Assembly (NCBI GenBank): GCA_000442015.1
Contig: KE560857.1
Location: 1-32,638 of the forward strand
From: Rozella allomycis CSF55
Lineage: Eukaryota; Rozellomycota
Length of the DNA stretch: 32,638 nt
Direction: 5' to 3'
Position 1 is the first letter of the stretch; each line of letters starts with the position of its first letter. The position numbers and the translations under genes are program-made. Under the pieces are notes generated by a model that saw only the letters and a list, made by a program, of their open reading frames with translations, was not told the origin of the DNA and ran no database searches. Shown here one piece after another: positions 11,729 through 20,274 of the stretch.

Positions 11729-12310
11729 ATGTCTATTATACGTTCAATATTAACTTTTTGTGCATTTTTATGTCTAGTTGCTTGCAATTCTAATGGTGCT
11801 CCTGTATGTTCAGTAAATCAAGCCACCATGAGCTCTGGAATGGGCGGGTCAAATACAGCCCTTGGATTCGTATTATCAGCGGACAACTCGACTTACAAAG
11901 CATCTGGAACGATCACATTGACTTTGGATGGGCCATCAACATACATTGGGATATTACTTTGGTCATCTTCAAGTTTTGGCAACATTGGAACTTTTACAAT
12001 CCCGGATCAAGAGCACAAGAATCCCACTTGCGATAAGTCGAGCGGGGTCTTAACACACACCTCAAATGATCCAAAAACAGTTCCAATCAGTTTCTCATGG
12101 AAAGCGCCAAATGGAAATGCAGGGGATATTACATTTAAAGCAGCCGTCGTTGGACAAACAAGAACTTCTTGGCAATTATTGGATGATGTGGTTGTTAAAG
12201 GTACTGCAAGCGACCCCAAGTATGGTCAATCTTCAAGCACAAGTCTTTTGTGCAACTTGCATTTGATTATGGTATTATCCTTGTTAATTACGCTGTACAT
12301 TAGTCTGTAA
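11729..12310 (+). CDS. Secreted or membrane-anchored Reeler-domain protein
   Basis: A single exon of 193 residues. The N-terminus is a clear signal peptide (SIIRSILTFCAFLCLVACNS). The body matches the Reeler domain: a Cys near the mature start (GAPVCSV), YIGILLWSSSSFGNIGTF, ITHT-like VLTHTSNDPKTVPISFSW and GDITFKAAVVGQTRTSW. A hydrophobic C-terminus (LHLIMVLSLLITLYISL) follows a Ser-rich stretch, which suggests a GPI signal or a tail anchor. Reeler domains occur in extracellular matrix and defence-linked proteins and in some fungal surface proteins; the ligand here is unknown. It is one of the few intronless genes in the window. Confidence 0.8.
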   Translation: MSIIRSILTFCAFLCLVACNSNGAPVCSVNQATMSSGMGGSNTALGFVLSADNSTYKASGTITLTLDGPSTYIGILLWSSSSFGNIGTFTIPDQEHKNPTCDKSSGVLTHTSNDPKTVPISFSWKAPNGNAGDITFKAAVVGQTRTSWQLLDDVVVKGTASDPKYGQSSSTSLLCNLHLIMVLSLLITLYISL

Positions 12311-12451
12311 AACTAGAACGCAAAAATTATAAATAAAAATAGTGCTTTACAGACAGTAGGTTTTATCATAAGAAACAAGAGTGAATGATTAAATCACATT
12401 TTCAATCGCCTTAAAGATGCTATCGTGGCTGAGTCATCCAAACAAAGCTAA

Positions 12452-13489
12452 ATGGAAAATATGGGTTTTACAACTTCTCCCTCCCTTTTCACACCTGCAG
12501 CAACCCAGAACGATGGATTTGTTCCTATTACAGATCCGAAAACAGTACCCGCTTTTCTTAACAAACTGTACAAGTAAGTGAAAATTATTTGCTGTATTTT
12601 AGCATGGTCAGTGATTCTTCATCAAGTCATCTAATAAGATGGAGCGACAGCGGAAATTCTTTTATTGGTATTTAATTTTTCTCTCTTAATATTAGTTACC
12701 AAGCCAGATGACTTTTCAAGAGAGGTTTTGCCCCGATTTTTTAAACATGGAAATTTTACCAGTTTTGTCCGACAATTAAATATGTACGGCTTTCACAAAG
12801 TCCCTCATTTGCAACAAGGGGTTTTGATAGCTGGAGACAACACTCCTGATTATTGGGAGTTTGCCAATGATCTATTTAAAAAGAACAAGCCAGAATTGCT
12901 TTGTTTCTTGAAGCGGAAAACTGGAAAAGAAAGCTCCGACGAAAAAGAAAGCATGGATGTTAAAATGCTATTGAATGAATTGTCAACTATAAAGCAACAA
13001 CAGCTGAATATTACCGAAGAATTAAAGAATCTGCAAAGAGACAATCAACTTTTATGGTCAGAATCAATTGCTGCAAGGGAAAGACATATGAAGCAAGAAG
13101 AAATGATCAATAAAATTGTTAGATTTCTTGGGCAAATGTTTGCCAACGACAGGTCGTCTTCTATTCTTCCAAAGAGCAAGAAGAGACACTTAATGATCCA
13201 AGCTAATGATTTATTAAACACAAATAAAAATATTCCTCAGTCGTCATCCGATAAAGTGATGGAATTGCCAGAGGATAAAATTTCTAATATGGATTTCAAA
13301 ATTTCTCAAACTAAAAATGACATTCAGGGAATCAATGAAGATATTGACATTTTGGAAACTAATTTGCAAGATTTGACTGATTCTCTTGGTCTTAATGAGG
13401 ACTGCAAGTTTGATGAGAACTTTCTCGATGGGTATAATAACTCTGTCTCTGACGACTTTGACATAACCAAATTCATTAACATTAATTAA
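12452..13489 (+). CDS. HSF1: Heat-shock transcription factor
   Basis: Trimeric activator that binds nGAAn repeats. The 326-residue model has the HSF winged-helix domain at about residues 24-120 (VPAFLNKLYNMVSD, IRWSDSGNSFIV, FFKHGNFTSFVRQLNMYGFH), interrupted by introns at 12574-12602 (29 nt) and 12668-12695 (28 nt). A hydrophobic heptad-repeat region (HR-A/B) spans about residues 143-210, and a second coiled segment lies near residues 255-290. The C-terminus is acidic and short compared with yeast Hsf1. Start is the ATG just before MENMGFTTSPSLFTP. Two TATA-poor, A/T-rich tandem genes flank it. The DBD contact helix is complete, so the protein should be functional. Confidence 0.95.
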
Positions 13490-13564
13490 TAAATAAATTC
13501 CCTTTTCTTTTCAAAATGTTTTAGAGGTTTTCTAACCCTTGTTAGGACATCCAATTTACAGAGT

Positions 13565-15119
13565 ATGGGAGACGTTAAAATGGAGCGTGATTTTTCAGTA
13601 GAAACAGATGCTACTATATCTCTTTGTGATAAAAAACTCCTGGTAACATTTTAAAAGCTTGAATATTAGGCTGGAAACCCATCTGAAGCCTTGGAGTCTC
13701 TATTTTCACTTGAAAAGCAAACCAGATTGGTATGATATTTTAAAGTGTATAAAAAATAGGCTGGCGATGCGTTCTCTACAGGAAAATTGCTAGTAAAGAT
13801 AATAACTGTGAACCAGCAACTATCTGATTGGAAAGCTGTTAATGATAATCTTTTACTTCTCTCAAAGAAGCGAGGCCAGTTAAAGCAAGTATTAAGAAAT
13901 GTTAAGCTTAATAGGCTATTACTGTCATGGTTCAAAAAGCTGTTTCAATGGTTGACCAAACCCCAAACATGTCTATCAAATTAGACTTGATCAACACTCT
14001 TCGTTCTGTTACTGAAGGAAAGATTTTCGTAGAGGTTGAGAGAGCTAGATTAACTAAAATGCTTTCTGGACTTAAAGAGCAAGAAGGGAATCTTAAAGAA
14101 GCAACCGAAATTCTTCATGAATTACAAATTGAAACTTTTGGATCAATGGATAAGCGCGAGAAAGTTGATTTTATTCTTGAGCAAATGAGGCTTGGACTCG
14201 CCATTAAAGACTTTGTGAAAACGCAAGTCATTAGCAAGAAAATAAGTTCTAAATTTCTTCAAGAAGATGAAAATGAAGTAACTTTATAATAAATGCGTGA
14301 CTCGAGGATCTCAAGCTTAGATTTTACCACTTGATGATCCAAATTGGTTTGCATGACAATTCATACTTGGATATATGCAAGTATTATCAACAGATTTATC
14401 AATGCAAATCGATCAAGGAAGATTCTATGAAGTATACAGACGTAATGACTAATTTTCAAAATTATAGACACTACGTCATGTGGCGATGTTTGTTGCCTTG
14501 GCGCCATTTTCAAATGAGCAAGTGGATCTTTTGCATCACATTTACCTTGATAAAAATTTAAATAATCTTCCTATTTACAAGTAAAATTGTTATTTTCTAT
14601 TTAATAAAACAGGGAATTGTTGAAATGTTTGTCGACCACAGAGCTACTTCGCTGGGTTGTTGTCCAGGACGCCTTTGCACAAGAAAAGCAAACGCTCGCA
14701 GCATTTTCAGGAGTTGAAGGCCAAAAGAGATGGAATGATTTAAAGGATCGAATTGTAGAGCATGTAAATAAAACTAGTAAGCCCGAGTTAGAATATTCGC
14801 GTGATAAACTCGCATTATGAGTGTATCTCTTTTAAGCGTTTTGTTCAACTTTTAGAGTTGAATGCCGATGTAAGTTTTTAGATTTAATAAAATTCAGGAA
14901 GCTGAAGAAGCTTTCTCCAAAATGGTGGTTGCAAAGACCATCCAGGCTAAAATGGATAGGCCTTTGGGAATAATAAACTTTCGTCTTGCGAGGAAAAAGG
15001 AGGAAGTTTTGAATGAATGGTCCACAAAGGTCAATGACATTTTAACTCTTTTAGTTAAAACTAACCACTTGATTAATAAGGAAGAAATGGTTAACAAAAT
15101 TGTTAAAGCAAATAAATAA
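13565..15119 (+). CDS. RPN5: 26S proteasome lid subunit Rpn5/PSMD12
   Basis: PCI-domain scaffold of the proteasome lid. Nine exons give 442 residues, against about 445-456 in yeast and human. Recognisable blocks are [68 protein letters not shown] and, in the C-terminal PCI/winged helix, [20 protein letters not shown] and DRPLGIINF. Introns: 13643-13669, 13730-13759, 13889-13914, 14278-14306, 14442-14467, 14581-14612, 14764-14791 and 14870-14897. Splicing of 14764-14791 uses the fourth AG (nt 28) and ignores AGs at nt 14, 18 and 24. The stop lies 15 bp from the stop of the convergent CRAL-TRIO gene, so the two 3' UTRs must overlap. Confidence 0.95.
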
Positions 15120-15134
15120 AATTTGAGCTTTATT

Positions 15135-16362
15135 TCAAAATATCCTTCGTGTTCTTTTTCTGAGCATGTAAGCAACAAAGATGACCGTAAAAAAGAGGAG
15201 GATTCTCTTAATTGTTTTCTGATTGATAAATGACTTTTTCGGATTAGAATTTTTATTAGAAATTGATGATTCTATTGACGAAAGTTTTTTCTGTACACTA
15301 TTCAGGTCTTCACAAACAGCAGATTCAACTTTCACGCGAGAAACTTCTGGACAAAATGGTTCATGTACTTCATTCGTCTCCTTATCGTCATTGGGCCCTT
15401 CATCTGAAATATTGGACATGGCATCAAAATAGAGACTATCTCTTGAACTCGACTCAATCTCTTCATTAATACTTGTATCGCCCAAAGTATAAGGTTCAAT
15501 AAAGCATTCACATGTGTCAAATGAAAATATAAAAGAATCTAAACCACCAAAGCCTGTAGTAAAATATTTGCAAACTAAATTACTAGATAGAATATTTTCT
15601 TTTTCTATGTACAATTCTAATTCATTCTTTTTCACAAAAATAATCTTCTTTTGAAAATTGTCTGGAAGCATTTTCTTCACTAGATTCCAAACGCCATTTA
15701 ATATCCATGGCATGTCAATTATAAAGACTATAAATATACATTTAATAATTAGTCTCACCTTGATTTACATATCCTGGATAGTATTTAAAAGCTATGTCAA
15801 GTAAGATCGGTGCCAAACTAAAGTCCTGTTTAAGACACAAACAGTTATTACCACTTGACTTAAACTAAACCCCTCCAGATTTACTACAACTGTAAAATCC
15901 ATCATCGGTTTGATTGCCACCCGTCCACTTTCCAGAATAAAGTAGAGGTATTTCTTAAACTCATCAAAATTATTTAGATATGATTTTTTAAAGTACTTTA
16001 GATTTACCCATCTTTCTAATTTTATGCATTTACGTACCCTATTGTGCGACCTGTCTTATCCCTGTTTCTATAAAATATCAATGGGTCAGATTTAAATTGA
16101 GCAGGGACATTTTCATTGTTCAGATATGAATCAATTTTATTTTGAATCCGCCATTCTACAATTTCAATTAAAGCCTTTAACGATAGATCAGAGTCATGGG
16201 AGTAAACTTCGAGTATTCTTTTAATATTGTCTCAATTTGAAGGGTTTGGTGTAACTTACTCGAGTCCTTAATATAATCAATTATTGATTTCTCGATATAT
16301 GAATCTAATCTTTTTCCTCCGATGTGTTCTAAAAGTGTTTCTGCTATTCTCTCTTGCAACAT
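15135..16362 (-). CDS. CRAL-TRIO (Sec14-like) lipid-transfer protein with C-terminal membrane anchor
   Basis: Five exons (introns 16231-16259, 16012-16037, 15826-15854 and 15728-15758) give 370 residues. The N-terminal helical part and Sec14 fold are visible as LSLKALIEIVEWRIQNK, DPLIFYRNRDKTGRTIG, MMDFTVVVNLEGFSLSQDFS and KYYPGYVNQVFIIDMPWILN, the last being the CRAL-TRIO hallmark. An acidic, Ser-rich linker follows, and the chain ends in a single hydrophobic helix (ILLFFTVIFVAYML) with a basic tail RKRTRRIF. This predicts a tail-anchored protein with the lipid-binding module in the cytosol, possibly at ER contact sites. Unlike MOSPD2, no MSP domain is seen. The ATG at 16362 is the first in frame; the open frame extends a few codons upstream, so an additional 5' exon is possible. 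Confidence 0.82.
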
Positions 16363-16863
16363 TCCAGAAAAGGTATCCAAGCAAGGCTCTATAAGAAATT
16401 AAGTGCTTGTTTGGAACAAGACGAGCTAAACGAATAAATCAAAATGTCAAATAATTTGAATGTGAAAATTGACACTTAATAGTATTTAACTTAAATCTAA
16501 CATTAATTTGCCAATTGTACTATTTTTTTCTCGCAGTTTTCATGTGTGTTGAATACAAACCAGGTTTTTAAATTGACTTACAGATCTAACAATTAGACTT
16601 TTTGATTTAGAAAATCTCAAGTACTACATGGTATCCAAGGAATTGCTAAAAAAGAGTAAAAAGGAATATGAAACTTTACAAAAGGCATTTCAAGCAGAGA
16701 TAAAAGTATTCAATTTATCTTTTCATTAATTGGATTACTAACCGCATGTAGGCATTTACATTTTAACTAACAAGACTACTTGAAACCTCTAAATTTCGAT
16801 CTTCTGCATCTTATATTGTCTCAAATTTTAGCCTTCTTCTACATATTCAAAAATTACAATTCA
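16363..16863. other. Intergenic stretch with one doubtful small ORF
   Basis: Divergent promoter region of the CRAL-TRIO and START genes. It holds an ATG at 16628 opening a Lys/Glu-rich 33-codon frame (MVSKELLKKSKKEYETLQKA) that ends at 16729. A possible 46-nt intron (16706-16751) with a perfect TACTAAC box at 16736-16742 overlaps the end of that frame. The frame reads back from the ATG to about 16570 only if a 20-nt intron is allowed, which is below the size floor seen elsewhere. I see no recognisable family. It may be a short gene or the 5' leader of the START gene. Confidence 0.3.
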
Positions 16864-17809
16864 ATGACTAGCATATCGCCCCAAACCTCAATAACTGCAA
16901 CTGCCGAGAAAGTTGCACTTACTGCCGATTCGGATTCGCAAAACAATATTTTTAAAAATGATATTAAAGACATGGTAGAAGGGATTCTTAAAGTATTTGA
17001 TTCTCCTTTAGATCCAAATGAATGGGAAAGCACTGTTGATAATGATGATATTCAAATTTATCAGAATAAGAGGTCGCAATGCTGCTTCAGAATACACGCT
17101 TCACTCCAAAATTGTGCCGAATCATGTTTTGACCTCCTTTCAGATCCCATGGAAAGGCCTAAATGGGACGAATTGTGTGAATTCGCGCGTGTAGTTGAGG
17201 AGGTAGACAAATTCACCAGAATAGTTTATGTTAGAATGAAACCTGTTTGGCCTACCAGTGCGAGAGACGTAGTTCTTCTTTCTCATGTTACAAAGCTCCC
17301 TGATGGCAGATTACTGAATGTTACAAAGAGCATTACTCACCCAGATTGTCCTGATCTATCGTCTGAAGGAATTGTTAGAATGGAAGCTGGCATAGCCGGT
17401 CAAATATGTATTAAAAGCACTTCTAATAGATGTAAACTAATTCAAATCGCAGACGGTGACTTGGGTGGATGGATCCCTAAAAGTGTGATCAAATTTGGTA
17501 AGCCCAATTTTTGCAAACAAATAAGTCGCTACAAAAGCTCTTCCTAATTCATTCAAGGCTGTTAATAAAATATTATGCAAGATCGAACAAAAGGAAAAAT
17601 CGCACCTTGCTGAAGGAGAAAGCACTGAAGAAGTAGATTTATTGAAAGAGCTTGCCGTCTTAAAATCACGAGTTAATAAATTGGAAGAAATGGTAGAAAG
17701 CCTCACACCATCGGGTATACAACTCTTCATTGGTCATGCTACTCCTATAGTGGCTGGAATTACGGCAATAGCCACTGCGATTAGCATATTCAGGTCTAGG
17801 CGTCAATAA
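16864..17809 (+). CDS. START-domain lipid-binding protein with C-terminal membrane anchor
   Basis: A 305-residue model with a START domain: PLDPNEWESTVDNDDIQIYQ, FDLLSDPMERPKWDELCEF, VYVRMKPVWPTSARDVVLLS and DLGGWIPKSVIKF match the START fold of the PCTP/CERT class. A coiled coil (EVDLLKELAVLKSRVNKLEE) and a hydrophobic C-terminal helix (ATPIVAGITAIATAISIF) with basic RSRRQ follow, again a tail-anchored layout. One intron, 17498-17525 (28 nt). The frame is open upstream of the chosen ATG to 16780 without another ATG, and a hydrophobic stretch there is probably untranslated. Lies head to head with the CRAL-TRIO gene. The lipid ligand cannot be read from the sequence. Confidence 0.82.
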
Positions 17810-18115
17810 AAGGCGTAAATAAAGAGGTTAATTTACAGCTAAAGCTTTTTTCGCATGCCTTGTTGGCGCCTTTTAATTGTACATTGGTCTACGTTATGAA
17901 AACAAGTCCAAAAAGACGATATGTGTCGGTTAAGTATAAATTATTCAATTTCAATTTAATCAATCATCTATAGAGCCGGATTCACAATGACAATAAATAT
18001 AAAGAACCCAAATTTTCAAATCGTTTGTCCTATTTTATTTCAAAAACCTAACCAATTAATCATACAATAGCTATTTCATTCACACAAGAGAGCATCTAAT
18101 TCAAGAACTACCTGA
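17810..18115. other. Intergenic, no supported gene
   Basis: Lies between the convergent ends of the START gene and the small minus-strand gene. A short ATG frame at about 17896 (MKTSPKRRYVSVK) could continue after a possible 40-nt intron, but neither the splice nor a protein family is convincing. Otherwise AT-rich with no repeats or RNA genes that I can see. Confidence 0.4.
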
Positions 18116-18419
18116 TCATGAATTCATGTCAAGCCATTGAGTATAAGCAAAGCAATCGTTTCTCTCTACAGGATCTTCAATAACAAATTGTATTTCCTTT
18201 TCTGTCGTATTAAAAATGCTAAAACAAATAAGCAATTAAGTAATACAATGAAACAAACGCCAAAATCTTGTACTGGCCAGGCAAACCAGGAAAATAGAAA
18301 ATAACCTTCTGACTCTTGATCCGATTAACAAAATAATACAAAAAATGTGCCAGCCTATTTGGATTAATAACACTAAGTACTTTGTACTTTAAAAAGTTAC
18401 TGTATGTCGAAGCGCTCAT
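18116..18419 (-). CDS. Small unknown protein
   Basis: Two exons joined over a 55-nt intron (18219-18273) give 82 residues. The sequence is well ordered and soluble in character: LAHFLYYFVNRIKSQKVIF before the intron, and FNTTEKEIQFVIEDPVERND with CFAYTQWLDMNS after it. Clean splice phase and the protein-like second exon support a real gene. The intron is one of only four in the window longer than 32 nt. I do not recognise the family. A divergent small gene starts at 18540, 120 bp away. Confidence 0.5.
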
Positions 18420-18539
18420 TTAGACTATGATCAGGAACACAGTGTATTGTAGGAATTATTAAAGTGGCATTATCTTTACTTACTGAATGTATATTTGACC
18501 GTATTTCAACTTTCATCGTTTTCTTAGGGAAATTTCATC

Positions 18540-18840
18540 ATGTCACTCTCAAAAATCGTATACATGTTGTTTGTTCCACTGTGGATATACATTGGTTACC
18601 GCCTTAAAGAAAGTGAAGACTACCTCTTTAATTTTCCAAGTTTGTTTAACCAAGTCCTCTTTAGTCTAAAGCCGGCAAATGCTATCGAGGGATCGTTTTT
18701 CGTAATGATTCATAAGGTGTAGCTTGATAAAGGGTGTATTAGCAGCAACTTTGCTAACCATGGTCTTTAGCTTCGTTGTGCTATCGATTCCGTTCTTCGT
18801 ATTGGCTAAGCAGGAGTCTCAAAGAGTAATTACATACTGA
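18540..18840 (+). CDS. Small two-helix membrane protein, unknown
   Basis: Two exons split by a 31-nt intron (18702-18732) give 89 residues. A first hydrophobic helix (IVYMLFVPLWIYIGY) follows the start, and a second, longer one (VLAATLLTMVFSFVVLSIPF) precedes a short polar tail ending KQESQRVITY. The splice site is fixed by frame: AGs at intron nt 15 and 21 would both lead to stops, while the AG at nt 31 joins ...GSFF to GVLAA. The size and topology resemble small ER membrane subunits, but I cannot name a family. It converges with the YeeE/YedE gene. Confidence 0.55.
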
Positions 18841-18926
18841 GTAATAAAAAAGCCGTATAGATACACATATAGAACTTCAGCTAGATCCAACCTAGCCAGA
18901 AGAGGAAGCTTTTAACAGACAGATGA

Positions 18927-19877
18927 TTATTTTATTAATAAACCAGTTATCATTGTTAAAACAAAAAGATAAATTTGGCTTTGGAATGTAAATAATTGGA
19001 TCAAGGCTGGGCCGGGGCAAATACCGCAAAGTCCCCATCCAAAGCCAAAAATAGAGGAGCCTATGATCAAGTCGGTATCCACGCTGCATTTAGATGGAGT
19101 GGCAAATTCATCTTCCAGTACAGGTTTCTTCATTTTCCTGATTTCTCGTCTGTATGCTACCAAATTAGGAGCAATGGCGCCCAGGATAATCATTAATAGG
19201 TTTGGGTTGAAGAGAGATGGTTCAGAAAATATAGATAGGAAACCTAATACAGATGAAGACTTAACCATTCCCGTAAGACCTAAACCAGTCCCAAATAACA
19301 GACCGGCATAAAACGCAGCAAAGTTTAAGCTTGTAGACATTATCTTTTTAGCCCAAATGACAGAAAATATTAAAAATATGAGTGAAAGGAACAAAGTGGA
19401 ATATTTGAATTGAAAATTGTCGGACCACACGGAATTATTTGGGAATAGATACACGGCAATCATTGCATTTGTAAAGAACATTAGTGTAGCAAATATTGAT
19501 CTAATTGATAGCCTTGAAAGCCCACAAAGCATATGCCCAGAAGTACAACCGCATGCTTTTCTGGCTCCATAACCTACTAAAAATCCACCTAATGCAAATC
19601 TAGGCAAGTTTGCTTGCCCATAGTCATACCTGATAAGTGAACCAAAATAAATATTTTACCACCCTAATAGCGCTGGTGTGAATAGACGTAATAATAAGCC
19701 AGCGGATAATAGCCCTGAAAGAAAGAACAATTTCCATTTTGAATCTCTGGGTTCTAGGATGCATGATTTAATGATTCCAGAAATACCGACAACTTTTCCG
19801 TAGTATTTAAGTAGTAAATAAACCGGCAAACCGAGATAAAAGGCGCCTATTAAAGCAAGAGTAAGGTCATTGATCAT
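18927..19877 (-). CDS. YeeE/YedE-family sulfur (thiosulfate-type) transporter
   Basis: A 306-residue polytopic membrane protein with one 30-nt intron (19630-19659). It has the internal duplication and Cys motifs of the YeeE/YedE family: LVGYGARKACGCTSGHMLC in the first half and GFGWGLCGICPGPALIQL in the second, each after glycine-rich helices. In the bacterial relative TsuA the matching cysteines line the thiosulfate path. The usual bacterial form is a single uninterrupted frame, so the intron shows that this copy is resident in the nuclear genome and not contamination. Such proteins are known in some fungi and are thought to be of bacterial origin. It starts 34 bp from a small divergent gene. 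Confidence 0.88.
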
Positions 19878-19911
19878 TTTGAATTTTGAATTCTGAAATT
19901 CGATTATTTGA

Positions 19912-20151
19912 ATGGAAGGTAGTAGTCCTCAAAAGCAGCATATATTGCTTGCGTTGGAACATATAGCCATGGAAGTGGAGAGTGAGAAATTCGGCTGTGG
20001 TGAAGGGACTGTTGATGATCAAATAAATGAAGAATTTTTGAAATCAACTATTGATTATGAGAGACAAAAGGAGAATACAATGGTGTGGTATGGAAAGGTG
20101 AAGAAATTCCATGAAAATCTGAAAGTTGAGAGTGATCGAGGAGATAGTTGA
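19912..20151 (+). CDS. Small acidic helical protein, unknown
   Basis: One exon, 79 residues, starting MEGSSPQKQHILLALEHIAM. Nearly all of the chain is predicted to be charged helix (EEFLKSTIDYERQKENTM, WYGKVKKFHENLKVESDRG), as in small coiled-coil subunits of kinetochore or trafficking complexes. No family is recognised. It shares a 34-bp divergent promoter with the YeeE/YedE gene, one of the shortest spacings in the window, and lies 123 bp upstream of the nucleoporin gene. Confidence 0.5.
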   Translation: MEGSSPQKQHILLALEHIAMEVESEKFGCGEGTVDDQINEEFLKSTIDYERQKENTMVWYGKVKKFHENLKVESDRGDS

Positions 20152-20274
20152 ATAAAATGAATGATTTTTGATTTTAAATTTTTAACTTTGAATATTGATG
20201 TGAATCGTTAGGATTATTGTTTATTTTGAACGAGTTTCGCGCCAAATTAAACCCTTGTCTTTAGAAAATAGAAT

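Noticed and set aside
16543-16600. A 20-nt intron giving an upstream exon to the small ORF at 16628
   Set aside because: It would be six bases below the shortest intron seen in all well-supported genes; no family supports the joined protein.
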